This document shows, one piece after another, positions 8,080 to 15,259 of a stretch of 15,259 nucleotides of DNA. The position numbers and the translations under genes were made by a program. The notes under the pieces were generated by a model. It searched no databases and was not told where the DNA came from. It saw nothing but the letters and a program-made list of their open reading frames with translations. The first letter of the stretch is position 1; each line of letters opens with the position of its first letter. This DNA comes from Acanthaster planci (taxonomy: Eukaryota; Echinodermata; Asteroidea; Valvatida; Acanthasteridae): NCBI RefSeq assembly GCF_001949145.1, contig NW_019091560.1, positions 286,136 to 301,394 on the forward strand, in the 5' to 3' direction.

Positions 8080-8265
8080 CCTCACTCTTACCGTTTATGA
8101 ATCCGCTCAAAAAAGAGTGAAAACTACTCTTAAAAGAGTGAAACAACTCCAAAAGATGAGCCATAACTTATAAAAGACTCTTTTGGAGTGGTTTTTATAT
8201 AAGGGACTATTTTTGAGAGTGAGTTGTTTTTCACTCTTTTCATTTGTCTTCAGAGAGTGACCGGG
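8080..8265. repeat. Imperfect palindrome built of AAAAGAGTGAAA units (foldback/MITE-like)
   Basis: The left arm (about 8108-8160) carries AAAAGAGTGAAA twice and ends ACTCCAAAAGA. The right arm (about 8175-8244) is its imperfect reverse complement, beginning TCTTTTGGAGT and ending TTTTTCACTCTTTTC. The outer ends CTCACTCT (8081-8088) and AGAGAGTGAC (8252-8261) are also complementary. The centre is AT-rich. This structure fits a miniature foldback transposon or a hairpin-forming repeat. I see no obvious target-site duplication and do not recognise a named family. Confidence 0.65.
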
Positions 8266-8699
8266 TAAATTTAGGTTTTTTTATCGTGCACGTGAGATCA
8301 CTGGACCCTTGGTTGTGGTCGACACTTCAAGTGCCTTATTTGAAATCGATAAAGATAAGGACTTGACGTTTCTTATTCCTCCATGCTCTACGGCGAGATA
8401 ATATTCCTCAATACCTGGACTCTCTTATATGTAATCATGGCCTTAACTACCAAAGTGCTTGTGCGCAAGATACATGCTTATCAACAGCATTCATCGCAAT
8501 AGTCGGTGTCTGATTTCGCTAAATGAGGCGTCGTCTTTTTTATGGATTTTCTGGAAATGTGCCAGAACAATGGAATACTTATGATAAATTCAAAATTCAT
8601 AAACAAAATGATAAAGCATAAATGTATGTCTCAGGAACATTGATTTCGTGCCCTGCGTCCCAGAAAATCTACAAAATAAAATACTGCAAATTGAGTTTG

Positions 8700-8900
8700 A
8701 AGCAACGTGCGCGCGCGCGTAGTCCACTGGTTTGTACGGCATTTCGTGGTTCTTCTGCGATCGTCCAATGGGAGCCTGCAAAGCGTGGTGCGTCCGCCTT
8801 TGTGACAGTCAAGAACCGGATACTCTCGCTAGAAGGGGGTATACTCCTGTACCCGAGTGTAATGCGCACGCATCCTACTCGTGTTAACAGGACTAACCGT
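8700..8900. other. CpG-rich stretch with Z-DNA-prone tract and CCAAT box
   Basis: CpG is much denser here than in the AT-rich flanks. It includes an alternating purine-pyrimidine tract at 8706-8720 (CGTGCGCGCGCGCGT) and a CCAAT box near 8764 (GTCCAATGGG). This resembles a promoter-proximal or first-exon region, but no splice-supported coding exon was identified. The 141-codon frame at 8622-9047 and the opposing minus frames are explained by few stop codons in CpG-rich DNA and match no family I know. Confidence 0.3.
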
Positions 8901-9046
8901 GTGAATGCACCAATAGTAAAAACGAAAAATCAGTTGACCTACTTTTCGACCTTCGCAGTCTGGTTTTTTTTTCGTGTACGAATGGCAGTCGGATTTGTGT
9001 CTCTTCGTGAAAACGCAAAATGCAGTTATCGAGATTTTAACCCCTA

Positions 9047-9583
9047 ACAACATGAATGTTTTTGTCATTTCATTAATGATATGTGGCTTGAGGAAACATG
9101 TCCAAAAGGTCAAGTAGGCCTACGATGTTTTAGAACAAAAAAGTGCAAAAATCGAAAAAAAACATTGCCATTTTCGACACGTGTCTTCGAGAAAACAGTG
9201 ACGACTTATGTCATTTCGAATAGTCCAGAAACTTGTAGTCCTAACGGTGCGTGTCAATTCAAAACCACCGTGTATCGATTCTTAACACCAAAACGGTATA
9301 ACCAAATATTGGGATGATGATTTTATGTAAAATTATACAACCTTTTCATTATTGATATTATCTGAGTACGTAGAGTCGTTAAATTGGGGAGATTTAAATT
9401 TCAACTACACCGCTTCCACTGCTATAGTCTACTGCCCGTATCCTGACTTCAAAGTCGGCGCGACCAGCGCAACACACGAACATGTACTGTACATGTCACC
9501 AGTACATTGTGCTTGATCCCAGATTCGCTGCCGCGTGAGTGTGTTACTGGACAGGCGCCGTTACTCTTTATGTTTATGAATAG
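9047..9583. other. No recognisable gene
   Basis: A 78-codon plus frame (9081-9317) is not protein-like. The stretch contains GTAGGCCTAC (9114-9123) and a perfect inverted repeat ACATGTAC-T-GTACATGT (9480-9496), both characteristic short words of this genome. Confidence 0.5.
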
Positions 9584-9646
9584 ATTACAACAGATGTGGC
9601 AGATTTCCTACGCGAGTCATTACTAGAAGTAACCAGTGAGAACTGA
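9584..9646 (+). CDS. Candidate short terminal exon of an unidentified gene
   Basis: After a moderately pyrimidine-rich tract and AG (9582-9583), a phase-0 frame encodes ITTDVADFLRESLLEVTSEN and stops at TGA (9644-9646). The acidic, helical character looks more protein-like than the other two frames. A 3'-UTR-like stretch with Pumilio sites and AATAAA follows within 670 bp. No matching upstream exon was found and the peptide is too short to identify, so this is only a suggestion. It could belong to a separate gene or to a rare alternative 3' end of the upstream gene. Confidence 0.2.
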   Translation: MTTDVADFLRESLLEVTSEN

Positions 9647-12150
9647 ACAGAAAAGGAACTGCAATATGGTAGGACTGTAGCATGGATCAATTATTGAATT
9701 CATGTATTTGATTTTTTTTTCGAATCAAGTTATTCTGATATAAAAGTCAGAAAATATCAATTTGGTTAAATTTTCAAAGCGTACATGTAGTGTAAGGGGC
9801 AGTGAGTAAACAAACACAGCTGCAGTATCAACTAATTAATTTTCCTTTTAAGTTTTTTTCCCCTGAACATGTACATGTAAAGGAATTGCATGGCCCACTA
9901 AACTTAACAGCTTTATCCAGAAGAAAAGCCACATGATAGTAAAGTCTGGCATCCATTATAATCCTCCCCGGTCATGCCTTACTGAAAGGTAAAATGCTAT
10001 AATGTTGGGTATAGACTACAGTCATGCACATGTAGTAGCTTCCACGGTTTAATGTTGTTCAATTCTTCAATTTTTTTTGTTCACGGTATAAGTTACATTT
10101 AAACGAAACTCTGTTCTCCGCGAAATTTAGTTATCTTTTCCAACTCACTCTAAACTTAAAAGAACTGTGTAGACATTATGTAAATTGCAATTGTAAAATT
10201 GAGTGTCAAAAACTGGAATGTTACATCAAATGCCAAGGAATTGGCAAAATTTCATTATTTCATCTGTATATATCTGTGCGTTATTCACTATTTCATTTTG
10301 TATATAAAATAAACATCTACTTTGTAAGGTTCAGTATATTAGTATCCTTTGATTTTATTGGCATGCCATTAATGTCATGCAAGTGTGTCAATCTAAAATA
10401 AAGATTAGAGACTTGAATTCAATGGAGTAATATGCTCAAACCCTGTCACGTCTGTTGTCAGTTTGAAATTAACTGTACTGCAGGTAGATACTGTTATTTA
10501 AAGGGTAGCTGCGATCAATTTGTTTGAATAAAAACCGTTTAAATACATCTTTTCAGTCTCAGTTAACCTTATTTTCAACTTTTGCTTCACTATTTTAAAA
10601 GGTATTTCACTGTCCGTTTTGGTTTTTTGCTAATGAGATTATGGTCATATCCATGACCATGACTGTGATGTTATCCCAGGAAGACAGTCTCAATTTTACA
10701 TTCGTGTGTGCACGAAAAAGTACTGCATTTTTGTAGATTTTGTAGGACTAAATTCTTTTCTTTGGCCTGTTTATTATTTATATGCATAGGAATAAGCATG
10801 TGTCAACCCATTTCTCAGAAATGTTTTCAGCAAGTTAATTCTGGGTTCACAATTGAACAAAAAACCATGCTCTGGACTCTGTGCTCCCTAGATGACATCA
10901 CAGAAACAACACCCCCGTCGTCAAGGAAAGCATGGGTAATTTCGAAAGTTTCAAAAAGTGCACTTTTCAATGTGTTTAACCAAACAGGAGTGTAAAAGAG
11001 TTTTCATACACTGATGAAGAGTACAAAGTTGGAGAAAAACTGCCCAAGAAAAATGCATTGCAGCTAGCCTTGAAAATAGCAGTTTTATAAAGTGAACTGT
11101 GATTAATTACATCATACAGTGACAAGTCATTCATATGAATGGTGGTTTAATATTTCCAAATTACATTAAGATAATTTCTGAACATCAACAGCCTGTTTGT
11201 TTTATACAGAGTTGAGGAGTGCAGACACACTCACTATTCTCATTTGGTAACGTCCTTCGGAATTTAGAGGAATGAAATTCCTCTGCCATTTGCTTTGTCA
11301 GAAGAGAATTGATTGCATCCTTACGCCAAACATTTTGATCCATGGTAAAGCACCTGAAACTCTGCGAAACAAGAATCAAAGAAATAGGGAACGATTTATC
11401 AAGCAAAATTTGGCATTCAGTTGCGTGTACTATATCTCTGCTCCAGCAAAATTAGAGATAATCGTGTAGGTATGCAGATATATATATACAAATGACGTGT
11501 AAACTATTCTACGTGTACATGTATGTGCATAGCTGAACACACGTATTGGAGTATAAGAGTTTACTTTCAGAATTTCACCCATATGTTTCTAGACCCACCA
11601 CTTCTTAAGGATTTTTATTCTCCTACACTTCAGGAAATGGGTGAAAGAAATCACCTAACTTTAGGCCTAGGTATTTTAACCGCCTTGTATATTTAATAAT
11701 AAGAACCACACATTCAAGGTTGCCCATGGTTATTGACAAATTTGAAAATGGCGTCGTTCCTGATATTAAGCTCTGGCACTTCTGTTGTCTGTCTGTAGGT
11801 ACTGTATGCACAGACATGTAAAAATATTAACTGTTTCGAGTGGTATAGTAAGTATATCCTCCCGATGTGATCCATGGAACATTTACCTCGGGAAAATAGT
11901 ATAATGATTTATGGACCACAGCGGGACACTAGTTTTACTACACTAAGAGATGAAGCAGTCAGTATTTGTTTTATACCACCTCACCCACAAATTTACGTTT
12001 TAAGCCGCAGAGGTGGTAGCAAGTCAATTTTGCAGGCCAAGTTAAACGGCAAAACTGATAGTTACACAAGTCAAGTCACGATTCATCAAAATAGGGACGC
12101 ATCCACTTCAAATGACTCGAGTCTACTCTGATAGGCCAAAATACACGCCT
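9647..12150. other. AT-rich non-coding region, no gene identified
   Basis: Apart from the putative 3' end near 10.3 kb, I see only short unsupported frames (10708-10995, 11272-11469, 11874-12131 on plus; 11406-11185 and 11817-11623 on minus). None carries a recognisable motif. Simple features are ACATGTACATGT at 9867-9878, a short (AT)n run near 11478-11488 and TGTACATGTA at 11514-11523. Confidence 0.5.
10265..10313 (+). terminator. Putative mRNA 3' end: two Pumilio-type elements and poly(A) signal
   Basis: TGTATATA (UGUANAUA, the PUF-protein consensus) occurs at 10265-10272 and again at 10299-10306, just before AATAAA at 10308-10313. A second AATAAA lies at 10397-10402. Paired PUF sites close to a poly(A) signal on one strand suggest the 3' end of a plus-strand transcript covering about 9650-10330. 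The whole area is AT-rich, so chance cannot be excluded. Confidence 0.4.
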
Positions 12151-12801
12151 GGGTACTATTCATGCGGTTTCGTTGCTACGGATATCTGTACCTGTCCATT
12201 CACGTACAAATACCATTGCTGGTCGTCGCATACGTTTGGGTGGGTCATGTGCAAAGTCGGGATTAAATATTGAAGTGAGCCTTTGAAGTCAGCGTCTTGA
12301 TGTTGATGGCTTCTAACTTGGCTTCAAAAGTCTTGACGTTGGGGGCGATGCGTAAGTCTTGGTCGAGGTGATTCCATTCACGAATAGACTTTGGATACAG
12401 TGAGTGCCTATAACAGTCTTTATTTGCCGGGATGATGTTATATTTGAAGGCCCCTGACTGCCTGGTATTTGGTTTACTAGATGAATTTGATGACTGAAGG
12501 AAATTTTCGATGTTGCTTGGAGTTAACTCATGAGTTTATAGATAGTCGTTAAGCGCAATTTAGTCCCTCGGTCATGGAATGATTCCCACTCTAAGTCAGC
12601 AAGGATTTTGGTAATACTGGATTCCCTGCTGTAATCTCCAACAGCAAACCGGGCAGCTCTCTTCTAAATTCTTTCTAAGTTATCCCCGTCCGAATTGTGT
12701 TGTTGATCCCAAATCCCAGAAAAGTATTGAAGTTTGGGTCTGATCAACAATTTGTAGGCTATAGACTTGGTGCTTTTGTTGCAGTAGTATAAATTCCTTT
12801 T
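12150..12801 (-). pseudogene. LINE ORF2 C-terminal domain
   Basis: In the same frame as the RT, after a TAG, the text continues with a STKSIAYKLLIRPKLQYFSG segment ending WD, then RAARFAVGDYSRESSITKIL and a WESFHDRGTKLRLTTIYKLM helix. This is the standard post-RT domain of CR1/Jockey-like elements (..LVRP.LEY...VWDP....KRAARFV..DY...SSVT..L..L.W..L..RR...L...YK). Further stops occur at the RT junction and after YKLMS. Coding similarity fades to the left, ending near 12150-12200, the probable 3' end of the element. Confidence 0.8.
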
Positions 12802-13716
12802 CTACAAACCCAGCATTTTATTAGCCTTGGCAACAGTCTGATTGATATGTGTTGACCATTTCAAATCACCGCTAAGTTCAACACCCAGGTAGGGATGATG
12901 TCTCACCTCCTCGGGGGTGTGGAGACCCATCTTGTACTTCGTAATAACAAGCTTTCTTTTGTGTGTAACTCTCATGCTGAAACATTTGGAAGGATTGAAA
13001 GACATTTGCCAGTCTTTCTTACAATTGACTAATGCGTCAAGGTCTGCTTGAAATATATCTGAGTCCTCGGGTGTTTGTATCCTTTTATAGAGAATGCAGT
13101 CGTCCGCAAAAAGTCTAACCTTTGAGTGAACCTTCGCCGGCAGATCATTTATATATGCCAGAAAAAGCAAGGGTCCCAAGGCAGTACCTTGGGGAACCCC
13201 TGACGTAACTTAAGCTCTTTTTGAATATACACCCTCCAGCACAACCTGTTGGTGACGATTTGTAAGGAAGGATTTGATGCATTTCAATGTGTTGTTCCTG
13301 ACTCCCATGCGTTGGAGTTTCATCAAGAGACGTTGGTGAGGCACTAAAACAAACGCCTTGCTGAAGTCCATAATAATTAGGTCCGCTTAGCCTTTGTCAT
13401 CGAAAATCTTTAAAAGATCATCAACAAGAGCGGATAATTGAGTGTCGCGGGAACGTCCCTTGTGACAACCATGTTGAACGTCAACTAAGATGCGGTATTA
13501 ATCAAAATGATCCAAGATGTGATGATGCAGGATATGTTCCAAAATCTTACATGAAATCGATGTCAACGATACTGGCCTGTAATTTACAGGCTGACATCTG
13601 TCTTCTTTCTTATATAGCGGAGTCACATTAGCACACGCCAAACATTGGGTAGGCAACCAGAACCAAGTGATTTTTGAAAAATCTTGGTTAACACCGGAGC
13701 GATTGAAGAAGCACAT
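12802..13716 (-). pseudogene. LINE reverse transcriptase, palm and thumb (three nonsense codons)
   Basis: A single minus frame contains, in order, VTPLYKKEDRCQPVNYRPVS, ISCKILE.ILHH, QHGCHKGRSRDTQLSAL, IIMDFSKAFVLVPH (palm motif A aspartate), SGVPQGTALGP (motif B), FADDCILYK (motif C with its two catalytic aspartates), a GLHTPEEVRHHPYLGVE segment and a LKWSTHI segment (thumb start). All catalytic aspartates survive. The frame is cut by TAA codons at 13498-13500, near 13388 and near 13211, so no full enzyme is made. It is continuous with the C-terminal domain to its left. Confidence 0.9.
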
Positions 13717-14218
13717 TTTTCAAGATATTGGCAGGAATAGCGTCGGAACCCGAAACCTTAATTGAATTCATATCTTGCAACAGCTCTTCAACACCTTGAC
13801 TGTTGATAACGATGTTTGGTATGTCAGGGATTGTAGAGTCCATCATACCTGGAAAGTTTACAATATTCTCGTCGGTAAAAACTGAACAAAATTGATCATT
13901 AAGCACATTAGCCTTGTCTTTAGCAGAGCAAACTTTGATGCCATCAGGTGAATAGAGTGTGGAGACACCAAACACTTCCTGCAGTTTAGACTTGCTGAAA
14001 TTCCAGAACGGTTTAGTGTTTGCCCCCCAAACTTCCACCGATGACATCGTGAACGTGCTCCTGCCTGGCTTTCCTAATCTTTTGGTCAGTCTGTCTGCGG
14101 TGCTGTTTAAAGATATCCCAAGCTGCTTTAGAACCATGTTTCTTGGCTTTTTTATACAGACGCTTCTTTTTACAAATATCTTTCTTGATGAAATTGTTTT
14201 ATCCATGGTAGCTTCCAT
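13688..14218 (-). pseudogene. LINE linker and RT motif 0/1 fragment
   Basis: The frame carries a WNFSKSKLQE segment, then KANVLNDQFCSVFTDEN, the strongly conserved pre-RT box (N.QF.SVFT.E) of CR1/Jockey-like elements. After this comes VEELLQDMNSIKVSGSDAIP, equivalent to the RT SPG.DGIP turn. The family proline and glycines are partly replaced, which points to decay. A frameshift near 13700 moves the following RT text into another frame. Confidence 0.85.
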
Positions 14219-14757
14219 CTAGAAGAAGTCATTTTTGAGGGATTAAACTTGTCCATAGAATTCCGGTAAACTTGGTTAAATTCAGCCACAAGTTCGTTAA
14301 CAGTCTCTGAGTCCACGTAGTCAGCAGTCAGCTTCTCATCAAAATTCTTGAGACATTCCTCTATTTCTTCAAAACTGGATTTTTTTTTATAAAGAAAGAT
14401 CTTCGCTGGACGAACTAATTTTGGTTTCACTGATACATTCACAATCACCGCCTCATGATCACTGATACCAGGAATCACCTTCGTACTTTCCACAGAGGAT
14501 GGCGGGTTAGTGAAACACAAATCAAGGATGCTGTCAAATCTAGTTGGTTCTTTCACCTGCTGATGCAAGTTGTAATCGAGTACAATTTCCAACATTGCCT
14601 TACTAGGTCCAGCATATCGACCACCCGGTGTGAATTCAAGTTTCTCCCAGTCCACATCTGGAAGATTAAAATCTCCCAGTAACCACACTGAAGCTTGAGG
14701 TGGAATTTTTCTAAAAGCACTATTTCCTTCACATAGTTGGTGTTGGTAACTTGCCAA
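14170..14757 (-). pseudogene. LINE endonuclease C-terminal half and start of linker
   Basis: This frame contains the catalytic GDFNLPDVDW motif, followed by a VKEPTRFDSILDLCFTN segment and GISDHEAVIVNV. The last holds the Asp-His pair (SDH) that completes the APE-type active site. The enzyme would nick target DNA to prime reverse transcription. A charged helical linker follows (SSFEEIEECLKNFDEKL...), as usual between EN and RT. The frame breaks near 14190, where the next part continues in a different frame. The apparent start near 14757 is an artefact of the upstream frameshift. Confidence 0.85.
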
Positions 14758-14773
14758 CGGTATTAAAAAACTA

Positions 14774-14968
14774 CTACATACAGATAGGCGTCATCCCTTG
14801 CATGCTGATGCTAATCCACATGCTTTCGGTATCTGTCATTAGTTCAGATTCCATATTTGCTATGTGGTTATCCTTAACTGCAATGAAAACACCCCTGTGT
14901 GTGTCGCCAACCCTATCCTTTCTAAACACTTGATAATTTGTTGGGATGACATCCCTATGGTGTACTAT
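14774..14968 (-). pseudogene. LINE endonuclease, N-terminal part (truncated)
   Basis: A 64-codon frame reads IPTNYQVFRKDRVGD followed by THRGVFIAVKDN and ESMWISISMQG. This is the second and third strand-helix region of APE-type LINE endonucleases (family pattern ..NY.V.RKDR....GGV.IAV...). The N and E metal-binding motifs that precede it are absent because the text begins here. A stop (TAG, + strand 14774-14776) and a frameshift separate it from the catalytic GDFN part to the left. Confidence 0.8.
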
Positions 14969-15007
14969 TTACGACAAACATTTCTCTCTCTCTTCAGCCT
15001 CCCTCCA

Positions 15008-15259
15008 GGCGACGCGACCAGACGACGCGACGGCACGACGGCTCCCTTGCGTCGTGCCGTCGGGTTGCACCGTCGCCTTCTTGCCATTACGTTTGTACAC
15101 ACACGACGCGTCGCGTCGGGCGTCGCGTCGTGCCGTCGCCCGTCGTGTCGTGCTACTTTAGGTATTTTCAATGTTGCATTTTTTGCCGCCTAAACGTCGC
15201 CCCTTCCGTCGCCCATCGCGTTGTGCTGTCGTGCGTCGCGTCGTGCATTGTGTCGTGCA
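15008..15259. repeat. CGACG/CGTCG-rich inverted-repeat element, cut by the window edge
   Basis: The left part uses CGACG words and the right part their complement CGTCG. A perfect 13-bp hairpin joins 15028-15040 to 15050-15062 around a 9-base loop. GTCGCGTCGTGC is repeated directly at 15122-15133 and 15235-15246. The composition is very GC- and CpG-rich in an otherwise AT-rich window. This fits a MITE or foldback element with long terminal repeats built from short CGACG units, or a satellite. It starts just where the LINE coding text to its left ends. Confidence 0.65.

Larger units (their letters stand above)
12150..14968 (-). mobile_element. CR1/Jockey-like non-LTR retrotransposon, 5'-truncated and inactive
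   Basis: The minus strand carries one LINE ORF2 in order: part of an APE-type endonuclease (14968 to about 14440), a linker (about 14440-13800), a reverse transcriptase (about 13800-12950) and a C-terminal domain (about 12870-12200). Layout and motifs (GDFNLPDVDW, SDHEAV, PVNYRPVSLTS, DFSKAF..VPH, SGVPQGTALGP, FADD, RP.LQY....WD) fit the CR1/Jockey/RTE-X assemblage; the exact clade is not settled by eye. Three frame changes and several TAA stops inactivate it. The first endonuclease motifs are missing because coding text starts abruptly at 14968, consistent with 5' truncation. The 3' end, near 12150, was judged only from loss of coding text; no poly-A tail or target duplication was confirmed. 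Confidence 0.9.

Noticed and set aside
8622-9047. 141-codon open frame on the plus strand
   Set aside because: It sits in CpG-rich, stop-poor sequence, has no family resemblance, starts without context and is overlapped by open minus frames of similar length.
10708-10995. 95-codon open frame with a hydrophobic N-terminal stretch
   Set aside because: The hydrophobic part is encoded by T-rich non-coding-like DNA. No motif, no splice support and no conserved-looking C terminus.
11874-12131. 85-codon plus-strand frame next to the LINE 3' end
   Set aside because: No recognisable domain and unremarkable composition. It abuts the retrotransposon end and is probably chance.
14864-15193. Arginine-rich open frames through the CGACG/CGTCG region on both strands
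   Set aside because: The arginine-rich text is a by-product of the CGACG repeat; stop codons are rare in such sequence.
1-15259. CRISPR array, tRNA, rRNA or bacterial operon
   Set aside because: No regular spacer-repeat pattern, no tRNA A/B boxes with cloverleaf potential noticed, no rRNA core sequences and no prokaryotic gene organisation.

Overview
This window looks like nuclear DNA of a marine invertebrate animal. It is low in gene density, has large introns with GT/AG boundaries, and is full of decayed retrotransposons. The palindromic words TACATGTA/ACATGTACATGT and GTAGGCCTAC recur throughout. From general familiarity I associate these with echinoderms and other aquatic invertebrates, so a deuterostome such as an echinoderm is plausible. 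The sequence does not prove it. No prokaryotic genes, CRISPR array, rRNA or tRNA were found.

The one host gene I can recognise is the 3' end of a GABPB-type gene (GA-binding protein/NRF-2 beta subunit) on the + strand. A 138-bp exon (3937-4074) encodes part of the acidic/Ser-Thr-rich activation region. It is followed by a 2,958-bp GT-AG intron (4075-7032) and a terminal exon (7033-7206) encoding the C-terminal coiled coil and stop. A 3' UTR then runs to an AATAAA at 7791-7796. The rest of the gene (ankyrin repeats and so on) must lie to the left, so 1-3936 is probably an upstream intron.

Regions: 1-1320 is a decayed non-LTR retrotransposon, antisense to the gene, with pre-RT and RT fragments. 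At 1742 there is a possible TTAA-flanked DNA-transposon terminus. At 1979-3235 a sense-oriented remnant of a DIRS/Ngaro-type tyrosine-recombinase retrotransposon holds the RNase H end and a broken recombinase. After the GABPB poly(A) signal come a CCAAT/CRE cluster (7885-7900), an imperfect palindrome built from AAAAGAGTGAAA units (8080-8265), and a CpG-rich stretch (about 8700-8900). Further on is a transcribed-looking 3'-UTR-like stretch, with two Pumilio-type UGUAUAUA sites directly before an AATAAA (10308-10313). From about 12150 to 14968 a long but dead CR1/Jockey-like LINE lies on the - strand: endonuclease, linker, RT with an intact FADD, and a C-terminal domain. The right edge (15008-15259) is a CGACG/CGTCG-rich inverted-repeat element that continues past the window.

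The genes do not form a pathway. The picture is a conserved transcription-factor gene whose introns and 3' flank have collected several classes of transposon. I found no convincing new molecular system. The items most worth checking are a possible alternative, zipper-less last exon of GABPB in its final intron and the 3' end signals near 10.3 kb.
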